Positions 52,864-62,988 are shown, counted from the stretch's first letter. The stretch is 64,000 nucleotides of DNA from Paludifilum halophilum (GCF_002245355.1 NZ_NOWF01000011.1:1-64000); one strand, 5' to 3'. The notes: generated from the sequence alone by a model not told the origin. Translations and numbers: made by a program.

Positions 52864-53013
52864 TTATTTCGTCTCACGGTGCAGCGTGTGCCCGTTGCAA
52901 CGAGGGCAGTATTTGCGGAATTCCATCCGTTCCGGATGCTTCCGTTTATTTTTAGTGGACGTATAGTTTCGCTCTTTACAATCCGTACAGGCGAATGTTA
53001 CCAAGACACGCAC
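52864..53013 (-). CDS. rpmG: Large ribosomal subunit protein L33, zinc form
   Basis: 49 residues. [20 protein letters not shown] and [17 protein letters not shown]: both Cys-x-x-Cys pairs are intact, so this is the zinc-binding (C+) form. The GTG at 53013 follows AAGGAGGTG. First gene of the rpmG-secE-nusG unit, behind the promoter at 53078-53106. Confidence 0.97.
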   Translation of the reverse strand: MRVLVTFACTDCKERNYTSTKNKRKHPERMEFRKYCPRCNGHTLHRETK

Positions 53014-53077
53014 GCGATCCACCTCCTTGACTCCATCCATCGGACGGTTCACGGGCATATTTAAAAATACCCAAACA

Positions 53078-53106
53078 ACTTTATCATACAGTGCTAGGGA
53101 TGTCAA
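53078..53106 (-). promoter_or_regulatory. Sigma-A promoter of rpmG-secE-nusG
   Basis: Perfect -35 TTGACA (53106-53101), 17-base spacer, -10 TAAAGT (53083-53078) on the minus strand, 65 bases before rpmG. Confidence 0.88.
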
Positions 53107-53224
53107 TGAAAGGCTGGGATCGGAGTTGTTCGTCCGCGATGGATCTCATCCAAAAAGATTCCGCAATTCTTTGCTGGAAGAGGAGGGATTTGACGGTTGA
53201 TGTCGAAATCTATCGACAGAAGCA

Positions 53225-53249
53225 GAAAAAAACAGGGGCTAACCCTGTT
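53225..53249 (-). terminator. Terminator of sigH
   Basis: AACAGGG (53249-53243) pairs with CCCTGTT (53237-53231) on the minus strand across a 5-base loop and runs into seven Ts. Confidence 0.9.
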
Positions 53250-53283
53250 ACCAAAAGCGACCATCGGATTCACCCTCAGTCGA

Positions 53284-53934
53284 TCAAGGAGCGATCTCCC
53301 GCACCTCCAGGTAACGTTCCAGCTTCCGTTTCACCCGCTGAAGGGCATTGTCGATCGATTTGACGTGCCGGTTCAAATCGACGGCGATCTCCTGGTAGGA
53401 GCGTCCATCCAGGTAAAGCATCAAAACCTGCCTCTCTAACTCGCTCAAAATTTGCGACATTTTATCTTCGATATCGTCAAACTCTTCTTGATTGATGTAG
53501 AGCTCTTCCGGATTAGACACGCGTCCGCCTGTCAAAATGTCCATCAGGGTACGATCCGAGTCTTCGTCATAAATCGGCTTGTCCAAAGATACATATGAGT
53601 TGAGGGGGATGTGCTTCTGACGCGTGGCGGTTTTGATCGCCGTGATGATCTGCCGGGTGATGCACAACTCGGCAAAGGCTTTGAAGGAGGCCAGTTTATC
53701 TCCCCGAAAATCACGGATCGCCTTATAGAGGCCGATCATCCCTTCTTGTACGATATCTTCGTGGTCCGCACCGATGAGAAAATAGGAGCGAGCCTTCGCT
53801 CGGACGAAATTTTTGTATTTATTAATTAATTCTTCCAGTGCAGTACCGTCACCTACCCGTACGGCTTCCACCAGCTCTTCGTCGGTCCTTGTTCCGTATT
53901 CTGCCAACATTCTCCATTGAAGATTGACGCTCAC
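53284..53934 (-). CDS. sigH: RNA polymerase sigma factor SigH (sporulation entry)
   Basis: 216 residues (218 in Bacillus subtilis). Region 2 has KARSYFLIGADHEDIVQEGM and GLYKAIRDFRGDKLASFKAF, region 4 the helix-turn-helix SYQEIAVDLNRHVKSIDNAL. SigH drives spo0F, spoIIA, spo0A and competence genes at the start of stationary phase. The GTG at 53934 is chosen because GGAGGG is 6 bases upstream; the ATG at 53940 touches that site. Own terminator follows. Confidence 0.97.
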   Translation of the reverse strand: MSVNLQWRMLAEYGTRTDEELVEAVRVGDGTALEELINKYKNFVRAKARSYFLIGADHEDIVQEGMIGLYKAIRDFRGDKLASFKAFAELCITRQIITAIKTATRQKHIPLNSYVSLDKPIYDEDSDRTLMDILTGGRVSNPEELYINQEEFDDIEDKMSQILSELERQVLMLYLDGRSYQEIAVDLNRHVKSIDNALQRVKRKLERYLEVREIAP

Positions 53935-54015
53935 CTTCATCCCTCCGACCCGTTGGCTGGAAAACCATGATAGGTTCATTATAGCCGAGTTGAAACAAAA
54001 ACGTCAAATTTCCGC

Positions 54016-54519
54016 CTATTTTTTCCGCCTCCATTGTTCCAACTTTCGCAGGACTTCCTCGCCCAGCCCTTGTCCCAAGGGACCCCTTCCCTTGGGCGCG
54101 GTCTGGATCTGTTTAGCGATCTTCCCCTTCATCCGTTCCATTTCCTCCAATAATTCCCTTGAGGAAATGCGGTAAGCCCCCTGTCCGAAAACCATCCGCT
54201 GTTCCAGGTAGTCCGACGTCGCTACATAGATCAGCCGGTCGGGTTGTTTCAGGCGTTTTACCAGGCGCTCGATCAGCTGATCAGCCGTCTCCCGCTCCCG
54301 GGTAAAATAAACCGTCAACTGCTGTTCGAGTTGTCGGGATTCCCCGCCCGGGGAACGGTGGGCATCAAAAACGAGAACCACCCGACGGCCGGAGATGGCC
54401 TGGTATTCCGACAACAGGGCCATCAGCCGAAGCCGCGACTCCTCCAGAGGAAGAGTGGACCAACCCGTATGCGCTCCTATCACGTTGTATCCGTCGACGA
54501 TCAGCCACTCTTCCATCAT
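54016..54519 (-). CDS. rae1: NYN-domain endoribonuclease Rae1 (YacP)
   Basis: 167 residues. NYN/PIN-like core: WLIVDGYNVIGAH (metal Asp), RRVVLVFDAHRSPGGES and LIYVATSDYLEQRMVFGQGA (further Asp). Bacillus Rae1 enters the ribosomal A site and cuts mRNA during translation. Start may be 54519 or the next ATG at 54516; AGGGTGA lies just upstream and touches the rlmB stop. Confidence 0.93.
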   Translation of the reverse strand: MMEEWLIVDGYNVIGAHTGWSTLPLEESRLRLMALLSEYQAISGRRVVLVFDAHRSPGGESRQLEQQLTVYFTRERETADQLIERLVKRLKQPDRLIYVATSDYLEQRMVFGQGAYRISSRELLEEMERMKGKIAKQIQTAPKGRGPLGQGLGEEVLRKLEQWRRKK

Positions 54520-54529
54520 GTTCACCCTG

Positions 54530-55270
54530 TCATTTCCGCTTGCGCATCACTTCATACATGAGCAACGCACCGGCCACCGAAGCGTTCAGGGAAGGAACCC
54601 TCCCTTTCATCGGCAGCCGGACGAGAAAATCGCATCGCTCTTTGAGCAAACGGCTGATGCCTTTCCCTTCATTCCCGATAACGAGTCCGACGGGAAAGTT
54701 GTAGTCAAGCTGTGTAAAGGAGTCGGATGCCCGGATATCGCTTCCGACCAACCACATTCCCCGCTCCTTCAATTCCTCGGCGGCCCGGTTCAAATTGGTC
54801 ACCCGTGCGATCGGGACGTGCTCCACCGCTCCGGCGGAGGCTTTGGCCACGGTAACGGTCAACCCCGCCGCCCGCCGCTTTGGGATGATCACCCCGTGTA
54901 CGCCGGCGGCATCGGCGGTACGCAGGATGGAGCCGAGGTTGCCGGGATCTTCGATGCCGTCCAACAACAGAAAAAAGGGGGGCTCGTCCCGTTCTTTCGC
55001 ACGCCGAAACAGGTCTTCCAGATCCGCATACTTATAAGCCGCCACCTGAGCCACGATTCCCTGATGATTGCCCCCCTCCGCCAGCTGGTCCAGCTTGCGT
55101 CGGGGCACCTCCCGCACCGGAATCCCCCGGTCCTTCGCCAGCTGGAGAATCGGCCCCAATCCGGCTTTTCCCCGGCCGGCCCCTTCCGCCACCAATAAGC
55201 TTTGTGTCCGGTGACCGGCGCGGATCGCCTCTTTCACCGCTTGTCTGCCGATAACCCAATCATTCGCCAC
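54530..55270 (-). CDS. rlmB: SpoU-family 23S rRNA 2'-O-ribose methyltransferase RlmB
   Basis: 246 residues. N-terminal L30e-like substrate-binding domain, then the knotted SPOUT domain with motif 1 DGIEDPGNLGSILRTADAAG, motif 2 LVIGNEGKGISRLLK and motif 3 VPSLNASVAGALLMYE. It methylates a 23S rRNA guanosine ribose (G2251 in E. coli). The GTG at 55270 overlaps mrnC by 11 bases. Confidence 0.95.
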   Translation of the reverse strand: MANDWVIGRQAVKEAIRAGHRTQSLLVAEGAGRGKAGLGPILQLAKDRGIPVREVPRRKLDQLAEGGNHQGIVAQVAAYKYADLEDLFRRAKERDEPPFFLLLDGIEDPGNLGSILRTADAAGVHGVIIPKRRAAGLTVTVAKASAGAVEHVPIARVTNLNRAAEELKERGMWLVGSDIRASDSFTQLDYNFPVGLVIGNEGKGISRLLKERCDFLVRLPMKGRVPSLNASVAGALLMYEVMRKRK

Positions 55271-55688
55271 ACTCGTCCCCCGCTTCCAAACTGCTGATGA
55301 TCTTTCCCATAACCTCTTGCAACCGATCGGTTTCACCCGCTAGGAACCAGTGTCCCACCAGCGCTTCCAAACCGGTGCTGTACCGATAATCCGAAGCTTT
55401 GGCGTTTTTGGGGATACTGCCAGATTTGGCATTGCGCCCTCTTCTGAGGACCACCTGTTCCTCCTCCGTCAGCAGACCTGTGATCCGGCGAACCGCCTCC
55501 GCCTGGAACGGGGCGGAAACGAAACGGACCGCTTCCCGGTGAACCTCGTTGGGACGGACATCCCCCCGGGCCACCAGGTGGGTCCTGACATAGAGTTCAT
55601 AAACAGCATCGCCGACATAAGCCAGCAGAAGAGGATTGATTTCGCCGGGAGCTTTTGATTTCGGCTGTTGGATCATTCCGATCTGCAA
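55260..55688 (-). CDS. mrnC: Mini-ribonuclease III (MrnC)
   Basis: 142 residues. RNase III catalytic motif LLAYVGDAVYELYVR, plus RGRNAKSGSIPKNAKASDYR and YSTGLEALVGHWFLAG, with no dsRNA-binding domain. In Bacillus it matures 23S rRNA ends with L3. The TTG at 55688 is preferred: GAGGTG lies 6 bases upstream and overlaps the cysS stop; an ATG at 55676 is the alternative. Confidence 0.95.
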   Translation of the reverse strand: MQIGMIQQPKSKAPGEINPLLLAYVGDAVYELYVRTHLVARGDVRPNEVHREAVRFVSAPFQAEAVRRITGLLTEEEQVVLRRGRNAKSGSIPKNAKASDYRYSTGLEALVGHWFLAGETDRLQEVMGKIISSLEAGDECGE

Positions 55689-55698
55689 TCCTTCCACC

Positions 55699-57102
55699 TC
55701 ACTTTTTCCGCCAGCGAACTCCCTGGGGTGTGTCCTCCAATAGGATTCCCCTTTCAGCCAATTCATCCCGAATCGCGTCGGCCCGTTGAAAATCCTTGTT
55801 TTTCCGAGCCTGTTGCCGCTCTTCGATCAAGGACTCGATCTCCGCCTCCAATGATTGATCCCCCGGATCTTCCACCAAGCCGAGGATCTCACCGCCGTAA
55901 CGCTGAATCCACTCCATCGTTTTTTCCAAGGAACCCTTGGGTACGACGGATTGGGAAACCAATTCATTGGCGAAGTGTACCGCCTCAAAAAGAACACTGA
56001 TCGCATTGGCCGTATTCAGGTCGTCATCCATCGCCGTTTCGAAATTCCGGGTGAGCTCATCCAGTCGGGCCATCACTTCCGGAGCCGCTTCCCCTTGCAA
56101 TGCTGTCTCCAACCGGTGGGACAGATTGACCGTCGCCGTATCAAAACGTTCCAGTCCGCTTTCCATTTGACGGATCGATTCATCGCTGAAGGAGATCGGG
56201 TTGCGGTAATGAGCCGATAGTAGAAAGTAGCGCAAGGCCCGGGGATTATACTCTTCCCGCAATTCCTTCACCCGTACGATATTCCCCAGGGATTTGGACA
56301 TTTTTTCGCTGCCCATATTCATATAACCATTGTGGAGCCAATACGAGGCGAAGGGTTTGCCGGTCCACGCCTCGCTCTGGGCGATCTCGTTTTCGTGGTG
56401 GGGAAAGCACAAATCCGTCCCCCCGGCATGGATATCAATGGTATCCCCCAAATATTGTTTCACCATCGCCGAGCACTCGATGTGCCAACCGGGGCGCCCC
56501 TTACCCCAGGGACTGTCCCAGGCGATTTCCTCACCGGGCTTGGTTTTTTTCCAAAGGGCGAAGTCCAGCGGATTTTCCTTTTTTTCATCGACTTCCACCC
56601 GTGCCCCGGATTTCAGTTCCTCCACCGATTGATGGGATAGCTTCCCGTAGTCATCTTTGCGCAGTGCGCGATAATAAACGTCTCCGTCCCGTTCATAGGC
56701 GTATCCCTTTTCGATGAGCCGGCTGATTCCTTCCACCATCCCCGGGATGTGTTCCGTCGCCCGGGGGTGAACGTCGGCCCGTTGCACACCCAGTGCGTCC
56801 ATATCTTCGAAATAAGCGCGGATATAGCGTTCCGCCAGCTCGGGGACAGTCGTACCTTCTTCAGCGGCCGCCCGGATTAAACGGTCATCCACATCAGTGA
56901 AGTTCTGTACATAAGTGACATCAAAGCCGCGATACTGCAAATAACGGCGAACCACATCGAAAAAGACAAAAACCCGAGCGTTTCCGATGTGAATATAGTT
57001 GTAAACGGTCGGACCGCAGACATACATGGTGACCCGTTCTTTTGAAAGGGGCTTAAAAGGCTCCTTCTCCCTAGTCAGGGTGTTGTACAGTTGCAAAGTC
57101 AT
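55699..57102 (-). CDS. cysS: Cysteinyl-tRNA synthetase
   Basis: 467 residues. Zinc Cys in [18 protein letters not shown] (which includes the HIGH-type motif), WHIECSAMV and [12 protein letters not shown], and the KMSKSLGN signature. It starts 32 bases before the end of cysE, so translation is coupled. Expression would follow the cysteine T-box upstream of cysE. Confidence 0.98.
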   Translation of the reverse strand: MTLQLYNTLTREKEPFKPLSKERVTMYVCGPTVYNYIHIGNARVFVFFDVVRRYLQYRGFDVTYVQNFTDVDDRLIRAAAEEGTTVPELAERYIRAYFEDMDALGVQRADVHPRATEHIPGMVEGISRLIEKGYAYERDGDVYYRALRKDDYGKLSHQSVEELKSGARVEVDEKKENPLDFALWKKTKPGEEIAWDSPWGKGRPGWHIECSAMVKQYLGDTIDIHAGGTDLCFPHHENEIAQSEAWTGKPFASYWLHNGYMNMGSEKMSKSLGNIVRVKELREEYNPRALRYFLLSAHYRNPISFSDESIRQMESGLERFDTATVNLSHRLETALQGEAAPEVMARLDELTRNFETAMDDDLNTANAISVLFEAVHFANELVSQSVVPKGSLEKTMEWIQRYGGEILGLVEDPGDQSLEAEIESLIEERQQARKNKDFQRADAIRDELAERGILLEDTPQGVRWRKK

Positions 57103-57814
57103 CCTTCTTTCGCTCCCCTCGCACCTGATGCAGTTCTCTTCGAAGTTGCTCCAGCTCGCTGCGCATCTCGTCGATTTCGTCTTCCAGGACCCGGCAAGTC
57201 TCCATCATCGGATCCGGCAGATTGACCTGATCCAAGTCGCTGGCCGCCCGCACCTTGACCCCGTCCTGGATGACGACCCGTCCCGGCACTCCGACAACGG
57301 TGGAGTTGGGCGGCACTTCCCTCAAGACCACCGACCCGGCTCCAATTTTGGAACAGCGTCCAATGCGTATGGACCCTAATACTTTCGCCCCGGAGGCGAT
57401 CAACACTCCGTCTTCCACCGTCGGATGCCGCTTTCCCTTTTCTTTTCCGGTTCCGCCCAGGGTCACACCCTGGTAAATAGTGACACGGTCCCCGATCTCA
57501 CAAGTCTCCCCGATCACGACTCCCATGCCGTGATCGATAAACAAGCCTTTCCCGATCCGGGCACCGGGGTGAATTTCAATTCCGGTCATAAACCGGCTCC
57601 ACTGGGAGATCAACCGAGCCGTCAGATACCACTTCCTCCGGTAGAGAAGATGAGAAAGCCGGTATAACCAGATCGAGTGCAACCCGGAGTATGTCAAGAT
57701 GACTTCAAACGTACTCCGGGCGGCTGGATCCCGGTCAAAAACCGCTTCGACATCCGCCTTCAACGTGGACCGCGCAGCGCCCAGCTTTTCCTTCCACCGT
57801 TTCCAAATCGCCAT
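57071..57814 (-). CDS. cysE: Serine O-acetyltransferase CysE
   Basis: 247 residues. Left-handed beta-helix of hexapeptide repeats with [20 protein letters not shown] (active His), [20 protein letters not shown] and [20 protein letters not shown]. It makes O-acetylserine for cysteine synthesis. The C-terminus has a long charged coiled-coil ([20 protein letters not shown]) beyond the usual enzyme, which may aid trimer pairing. GAGGAGGG precedes the ATG at 57814. Confidence 0.95.
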   Translation of the reverse strand: MAIWKRWKEKLGAARSTLKADVEAVFDRDPAARSTFEVILTYSGLHSIWLYRLSHLLYRRKWYLTARLISQWSRFMTGIEIHPGARIGKGLFIDHGMGVVIGETCEIGDRVTIYQGVTLGGTGKEKGKRHPTVEDGVLIASGAKVLGSIRIGRCSKIGAGSVVLREVPPNSTVVGVPGRVVIQDGVKVRAASDLDQVNLPDPMMETCRVLEDEIDEMRSELEQLRRELHQVRGERKKDDFATVQHPD

Positions 57815-57858
57815 TCTTCCTCCCTCCTCGTTCACGGGGAATCCGATCATTCGCATAT

Positions 57859-58125
57859 AAAAAACTCTGCAGCCGAATAACGACTGCAGAGACGGCTTTT
57901 CCGCGGTTCCACTCTGCTTGACCGGCTCCTTTCCGGAACCGATCCCCTTACCCGATAACGGCGGGATCCCGGTCGATCCTACTCTCCCCAAGGGAGTTCG
58001 GTCGACGGCTCACAGGGGCATTTCCGACAGGGGGAAACGGGGCCCTCTCAGCCGGGGAGCCCCTCTCTGGCGAATCCCGCTTCTGCCGTACTTCTCCCGA
58101 TCATTGCCCATCTCTTCTTTGTGTT
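57859..58125 (-). promoter_or_regulatory. T-box riboswitch (cysteine) before cysE-cysS
   Basis: The minus strand carries the T-box core AGAGTGGAACCGCGG (57915-57901) that binds the uncharged tRNA acceptor end. A terminator follows: CTCTGCAG (57891-57884) with CTGCAGAG (57872-57865) and T6 (57864-57859). In stem I, GGAAATGCCCC contains TGC (58020-58018), a cysteine specifier codon. So uncharged tRNA-Cys should allow read-through into cysE, cysS and the genes after them. GAGAG and GCTGAGAGG motifs in the distal stem fit. Confidence 0.92.
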
Positions 58126-58131
58126 TTGTCT

Positions 58132-58137
58132 ATTGTA
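58132..58137 (-). promoter_or_regulatory. Extended -10 promoter of the T-box transcript
   Basis: TACAAT (58137-58132) on the minus strand, preceded by TGG to give an extended -10; the -35 region is poor. Start would be near 58125, just before stem I. Confidence 0.6.
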
Positions 58138-58261
58138 CCACATCCGGTGCTTCGTTTCCTCCGCCGTCTTCCCGGCGGTGGAAAAAAGGTTCTCGTCCCC
58201 GGTTATCGATCTGGATCAGATATTTCGGGTAAACGCTTCCCCTCTTCTCGAACCTGACATG

Positions 58262-58291
58262 AAATCACAATTTCTAGAGGCATTGTGATTT
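58262..58291. repeat. 10-bp inverted repeat between gltX and the T-box
   Basis: AAATCACAAT (58262-58271) and ATTGTGATTT (58282-58291) are exact reverse complements with a 10-base loop; TTTTT follows on the plus strand only. It could be a weak terminator, but on the plus strand no gene ends here. Confidence 0.5.
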
Positions 58292-58313
58292 TTAGCACAT
58301 CCTTGGTGGGTCG

Positions 58314-58380
58314 GGGTGGGGTTCCACACTCCGTTTCGTTGTTCTGACGAGCCAAAGGCACTCCGTGTGGAACCCCACCC
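58314..58380. repeat. Perfect 16-bp inverted repeat with 34-36-base loop after gltX
   Basis: GGGTGGGGTTCCACAC (58314-58329) and GTGTGGAACCCCACCC (58365-58380) match without error. No T-run follows on either strand, so it is not a standard terminator. It lies 95 bases after the gltX stop, in a gap of about 340 bases before the T-box. It might be a gltX mRNA 3' structure, a small mobile-element relic or a protein-binding site. Confidence 0.7.
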
Positions 58381-58475
58381 TCCCGAACAGGAGCTTTGTC
58401 ACAACGCTTCTAGTACCCCTTGATCCAATTCGGGAGCGGTCGGGCCTGGTTTCCCCTTCGCTTGGCATTGGCACT

Positions 58476-59969
58476 TCAGCCACCCAGGATTTGTTCCCGA
58501 TTTTTCAACAGATGGTTGAGCCGCCCGGCGACAGTATCTCTGCCTAAGAGAGAGATTGTCTCCTTCAGATCGGGGCCGTGGACCTCCCCGGTTACAGCGG
58601 CCCGAACAGGCATGAACAGTTGTTTCCCCTTATAACCGGTCTCCTTTTGCACCGCCTTTAGGAGTGTTTTCACCGTATCCGGAGAAAAATCGTCCGCCTG
58701 TTCAATCTGACCGATAAAGGCTTTCATCACTTGGGGTACTTGTTCCTGTCTCAGTACTTCTTTGGCCGCCTCCGCATACCGTACGTCCTCACGGAAGAAC
58801 ATTTCCGTCAGGTCGACAATCTGGGCCACATAATCCAGTTGCTCTCTGTACAAGCTCACCAGGCGCGTCACCCAGGATTTCGCTTCGTCCGACAAGTCAG
58901 GGGACACCCGGCCGGCACGGATCAGGTGCGGCAAAGCCAAGTCGACGATCCGTTCCAGGGAGGATTCTTTGATGTAGTGATTGTTCATCCATCTCAGTTT
59001 GACGGTATCGAACACCGCCGGGGCTTTGGACATACGGTGCAGGGAAAAGGATTGCACCAGCTCCTCCCGGGAAAAAATTTCACGCTCCGCTTCTTCCCCC
59101 TCGGGAGCCCAACCTAACAGGACCAGAAAGTTGATCAGGGCCTCTGGCAGATATCCGAGATCCTTGTATTGGTCGATAAACTGGAGAATGGACTCGTCCC
59201 GCTTACTCATCTTTTTTCCGTCCGGATTCAGAATGAGAGACACATGGCCGAACTTCGGAGCATCGAAGCCCAACGCTTCGTAGATCAAGATCTGACGGGG
59301 CGTATTGGACAAATGCTCTTCCGCCCGCAGCACATGGGTGATCTCCATCAGGGCATCATCCACTGTAACCGCGAAGTTATAGGTGGGGCGACCGTCAGGA
59401 CGGGCGATGATAAAATCGCCGATTCCATCGGTATCAAAGTGAACTTCACCCCGTACTTCATCCTGTACGGTGACGGTCCGTCCGCCGGGAGCCTTAAAGC
59501 GGATCGAGGGATTACGTCCTTGAGCTTCCAACGCCTCCCGCTCCTCGGCGGTCAAATGACGGCACCGGCCGCTGTACCGGGGGGCCACTCCCTCCGCCAG
59601 CTGCCGTTCCCGGTCCGCCTCCAATTCCTCTGAGGTACAATAACAGGGATAAGCTAAGCCTTCTTCCGACAGCCGGTCGATATACTCCCGGTAAATATCC
59701 ATACGGTCCATGGAACGGTAAGGAGCATAAGGTCCGCCGATATCCACGCTCTCGTCCCAATCAAGGCCCAGCCATTTCAGACCGTCCATCTGCTTCGCTT
59801 CGGCATCCTCCACATTTCGCTCTACGTCGGTATCTTCGATCCGTACGACAAACGACCCGCCGTTTTTACGGGCCCAAAGATAACTGAATAAAGCCGTGCG
59901 CGCCCCGCCGATATGCAAATGCCCCGTCGGGCTGGGGGCGTAACGCGTTCTGATCGGTTTTTTCGACAT
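58476..59969 (-). CDS. gltX: Glutamyl-tRNA synthetase
   Basis: 497 residues. [20 protein letters not shown] (HIGH motif) and [16 protein letters not shown] (KMSKR motif), with a full C-terminal anticodon-binding domain. In Bacillales this enzyme charges both tRNA-Glu and, by mischarging, tRNA-Gln for the amidotransferase. The ATG at 59969 has AGGTGG 5 bases upstream; a GTG at 59978 is the alternative. Confidence 0.98.
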   Translation of the reverse strand: MSKKPIRTRYAPSPTGHLHIGGARTALFSYLWARKNGGSFVVRIEDTDVERNVEDAEAKQMDGLKWLGLDWDESVDIGGPYAPYRSMDRMDIYREYIDRLSEEGLAYPCYCTSEELEADRERQLAEGVAPRYSGRCRHLTAEEREALEAQGRNPSIRFKAPGGRTVTVQDEVRGEVHFDTDGIGDFIIARPDGRPTYNFAVTVDDALMEITHVLRAEEHLSNTPRQILIYEALGFDAPKFGHVSLILNPDGKKMSKRDESILQFIDQYKDLGYLPEALINFLVLLGWAPEGEEAEREIFSREELVQSFSLHRMSKAPAVFDTVKLRWMNNHYIKESSLERIVDLALPHLIRAGRVSPDLSDEAKSWVTRLVSLYREQLDYVAQIVDLTEMFFREDVRYAEAAKEVLRQEQVPQVMKAFIGQIEQADDFSPDTVKTLLKAVQKETGYKGKQLFMPVRAAVTGEVHGPDLKETISLLGRDTVAGRLNHLLKNREQILGG

Positions 59970-60010
59970 CTTCGCCACCTGTCCTATCCTGAGATTTTCC
60001 GGTTTCGCAT

Positions 60011-60487
60011 TTAGTCACGGACCAGACAGACGATCGCCATCGCGGCCATCCCTTCCTCCCGGCCGGTAAATCCGAGGTGTTCGGTCGTGGTCGCCTTTAC
60101 ATTGATATCGGATAAGTCCGCCTTGACAAGAACCGCCACCCGCTTACGAATATCCGGGATATAGGAAGCCAGTTTGGGTCGTTGGGCAATCACCGTCGCA
60201 TCCATGTTTCCCACCCGATAACCTTCCTCTTCGGCCATTTTCCATACGGTCCGCAACAGTTCGGCACTGTCCGCACCCTCGTAGCGCTCATCGGTGTCCG
60301 GAAAATGAGTTCCGATATCTCCCTTCCCGAGAGCGCCCAATACAGCATCCGTAATCGCGTGCAGGAGCACATCGGCATCGGAGTGGCCGGCGAGCCCCTG
60401 AGGGTGAGGGATGGTGATTCCCCCCAGGATCAGGGGGCGGTGATCGGTAAACGAATGAACATCAAACCCTTGTCCCACTTTAATCAT
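60011..60487 (-). CDS. ispF: 2-C-methyl-D-erythritol 2,4-cyclodiphosphate synthase
   Basis: 158 residues. GQGFDVHSF and [20 protein letters not shown] carry the zinc Asp and His residues; [14 protein letters not shown] is the substrate loop and [17 protein letters not shown] the C-terminal signature. It performs the fifth step of the non-mevalonate isoprenoid route. Start 60487 or the ATG at 60490; either overlaps the ispD end. Confidence 0.98.
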   Translation of the reverse strand: MIKVGQGFDVHSFTDHRPLILGGITIPHPQGLAGHSDADVLLHAITDAVLGALGKGDIGTHFPDTDERYEGADSAELLRTVWKMAEEEGYRVGNMDATVIAQRPKLASYIPDIRKRVAVLVKADLSDINVKATTTEHLGFTGREEGMAAMAIVCLVRD

Positions 60488-61175
60488 CATCTGTACTCCT
60501 CATTTTCCAGATTGCTTCCGCCAACACCCGATCTTCCGGTGTGGTCAGTTTCATGTTGGCATGGTCTCCTTGTACCACCCGTACATCGATACCCAAACTT
60601 TCCACCAACATGGCATCGTCAGTCGCCGGCCGCTCCTCCTCCGCCCCTTTCTGGTGAGCCTCCATCAACAGGGATCGCCGGAAGGCCTGGGGCGTTTGCA
60701 CCGCCCAAAGGCTGCTGCGGTCCGGCGTCCCTTCGACGATCCCCGCCTCTGTCACCTGTTTGACTGTGTCTTTGACAGGAACGGCAAGAATCGCGGCACC
60801 GGTCATCGGCACGGCTTCCAGAAGAGCGTCAATCCGATCATGGGCGATAAAGGGACGAACGGCGTCATGGATCATCACCCACTCTTCGTCCAACCGCTCC
60901 AACCCGTTGTAAACACTCTGGCGGCGTTCCTTACCCCCAGTCACTACCTGAATCCGGGAGGATGAAAACCCGTTCTCGTCCAACAAACGTTTCATCCCTT
61001 CCCGTTCCTCACCGCTCACGGAAATCACGATCCGGTTCACGGCGGGATGGGTATCGAACACCCGCAGGGTGCGAATGATCACCGGAACGCCTGCCAAGTG
61101 AAGAAATTGCTTACTTACCGCCGTACCCATCCGTCTTCCTTTTCCCGCAGCCGGGATCACTACACCCACCTTCAA
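60480..61175 (-). CDS. ispD: 2-C-methyl-D-erythritol 4-phosphate cytidylyltransferase
   Basis: 231 residues. [20 protein letters not shown] is the CTP-binding loop, [11 protein letters not shown] and [20 protein letters not shown] the other motifs. It precedes ispF in the same pathway and overlaps it. The TTG at 61175 is the start with AAGGAGG 10 bases upstream. Confidence 0.97.
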   Translation of the reverse strand: MKVGVVIPAAGKGRRMGTAVSKQFLHLAGVPVIIRTLRVFDTHPAVNRIVISVSGEEREGMKRLLDENGFSSSRIQVVTGGKERRQSVYNGLERLDEEWVMIHDAVRPFIAHDRIDALLEAVPMTGAAILAVPVKDTVKQVTEAGIVEGTPDRSSLWAVQTPQAFRRSLLMEAHQKGAEEERPATDDAMLVESLGIDVRVVQGDHANMKLTTPEDRVLAEAIWKMRSTDDD

Positions 61176-61205
61176 CGATGTGTATCCTCCTTCAAACACA
61201 ACAGT

Positions 61206-61236
61206 GCCCGGCGACGGCGGTGATCCGTCGCCGGGC
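61206..61236 (-). repeat. Perfect 12-bp GC-rich hairpin before ispD
   Basis: GCCCGGCGACGG (61206-61217) pairs exactly with 61225-61236 around a 7-base loop. It lies between yacL and ispD, 30 bases before the ispD start. On the minus strand ACTGTTGTGTTTG follows, only a poor T-run, so it could reduce rather than end transcription from yacL. Confidence 0.6.
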
Positions 61237-61259
61237 GATGAGATGATCAGCGCTTTCGC

Positions 61260-62354
61260 TCAAAGCGCCCGTTCCAACAGTTTTGGTTTGGCGAAAATCA
61301 TTCTCCCTGCTGATGTTTGTAACACACTGGTGACCAGTACGTCAATCCGTTCTCCGATGTATTCGCGGCCGCCTTCAATCACGATCATCGTTCCGTCATC
61401 CAGATAAGCCACGCCCTGTCCATGCTCCTTGCCGTCTTTGATCACCTGTACATTGATCTCTTCACCGGGCAATACCACAGGTTTGACAGCGTTGGCCAAA
61501 TCGTTGATATTCAGGACTTTAACACCCTGAAGTTCACAGACCTTATTCAAATTAAAGTCGTTGGTCACCACTTTTCCGGAGAGGACTTTGGCCAGTTTGA
61601 CCAATTTGCTGTCCACCTCGGAAACTTCCTCAAAGTCCCCTTCATAGATGAGTACACGCATATTCAGTTCCTTCTGGATCTTATTCAAAATATCCAGGCC
61701 GCGACGTCCCCGGTTGCGCTTTAATACATCCGAGGAATCAGCGATATGCTGCAATTCTTCCAGAACAAAGCTGGGAATAACCAGAGTCCCTTCCAGAAAG
61801 CCCGTCCGACAGATATCAGCAATCCGACCGTCGATGATCACACTGGTATCCAGGATTTTATGCTCCACATCCCGAGTCTCCGGACCCTTTTTCCCTTTTT
61901 CTTTTACCTGGCGTCCTATCGTAAAAAGTGAAATCATTTCATCGCGTTTTTTGTAGCCTACTCGGAAGCCGAGATAACCCAAAAACGCGGACACCAGAAC
62001 CGGAAGAACCGAAGATACACCCGGTATCGGCAGTTCCGCCAGCGGGGGCTCGATCAGAAATGCTACGATAAGACCAAAGATCAAACCCATAGCTCCAAAC
62101 AGCATATCCCCGGCGGGAAGTTTCATCAGACGTTCTTCACTCCACTGAATCCAGCGAACGACCATATCGGAAAACCATAGGGTAGCTATATATAGGAGGA
62201 GCGCCCCCAAAACGGCTCCGATATATTGGGGGGCTGGTATATCACCGATATTGATAAAAGACTTGTCGATCATCTGAAAAAGCATAGGTCCCGTATAGAA
62301 TCCGAGTGTCGCTCCGACCAGTGCAAAAGCGAGTTGAACAAATCTCTTCAGCAC
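61260..62354 (-). CDS. yacL: PIN/TRAM-domain membrane protein YacL
   Basis: 364 residues. Four membrane segments in the first 130 residues, then a PIN nuclease-like domain with [35 protein letters not shown] and [15 protein letters not shown] (acidic metal ligands), and a C-terminal TRAM domain ([20 protein letters not shown]). YacL is conserved in Firmicutes next to ispD; its RNA target is unknown. Confidence 0.95.
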   Translation of the reverse strand: MLKRFVQLAFALVGATLGFYTGPMLFQMIDKSFINIGDIPAPQYIGAVLGALLLYIATLWFSDMVVRWIQWSEERLMKLPAGDMLFGAMGLIFGLIVAFLIEPPLAELPIPGVSSVLPVLVSAFLGYLGFRVGYKKRDEMISLFTIGRQVKEKGKKGPETRDVEHKILDTSVIIDGRIADICRTGFLEGTLVIPSFVLEELQHIADSSDVLKRNRGRRGLDILNKIQKELNMRVLIYEGDFEEVSEVDSKLVKLAKVLSGKVVTNDFNLNKVCELQGVKVLNINDLANAVKPVVLPGEEINVQVIKDGKEHGQGVAYLDDGTMIVIEGGREYIGERIDVLVTSVLQTSAGRMIFAKPKLLERAL

Positions 62355-62458
62355 GGGGCTTCACCTCCCTTATTAGCCATTATAGACAAACCGTATGAAT
62401 GAAAACCCCACAGATTTTAAAAATCGAAAGGAAATTTTCCGTTCCGAATCAATATCCT

Positions 62459-62956
62459 TTAACTGGAAGCCTTCTCCGTTGCGGCAATCACTTCGTCGAG
62501 CAGGAGGAAGGCCTGAGATTCATCGATTTCCTTAGCCAAAACCAATTCGCTGATTAAAATCTGGCGGGCATTGTCCAACATCTTGCGTTCACCGGTGGAA
62601 AGCCCCTTCTCCCGTTCCCTGAGCATCAAACAGCATACCACATCGGCCATATCATGGATATCCCCGCTTTTCATCTTATCCAGGTTGGCCCGATAGCGAC
62701 GGTTCCAGTTGTTCGATACATCGTGATCACCGTTTGCCATCTCCTCGATTACTTCGGTGATGGTCTCCTCGTCGACCACTTCCCGAAGACCGATGCTATC
62801 CACGTTACTCATGGGGATCATCACCTTCATATCACCGATCGGCATGCGCATGACATAATATCTCCGGGATTCACCGAGGATTTCCTTCTCTTCAATGGAC
62901 TCAATGATCCCTGCACCATGCATGGGGTAGACCACTTTGTCGCCGATATTGAACAA
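62459..62956 (-). CDS. CarD/CdnL-type transcription factor
   Basis: 165 residues. N-terminal RNA-polymerase-interaction domain with FNIGDKVVYPMHGAGIIESI, then a helical C-terminal domain with NRRYRANLDKMKSGDI and MLREREKGLSTGERKMLDNA. CarD proteins stabilise open complexes, notably at rRNA promoters. The TTG at 62956 follows GGAGGTG. It has two promoters in a divergent region. Confidence 0.93.
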   Translation of the reverse strand: MFNIGDKVVYPMHGAGIIESIEEKEILGESRRYYVMRMPIGDMKVMIPMSNVDSIGLREVVDEETITEVIEEMANGDHDVSNNWNRRYRANLDKMKSGDIHDMADVVCCLMLREREKGLSTGERKMLDNARQILISELVLAKEIDESQAFLLLDEVIAATEKASS

Positions 62957-62988
62957 AAAACCCACCTCCAAGGGCAATATCCATTTCC

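Noticed and set aside
58161-58178. GC hairpin CCGCCG/CGGCGG as terminator of gltX
   Set aside because: On the minus strand the T-run precedes the hairpin instead of following it.
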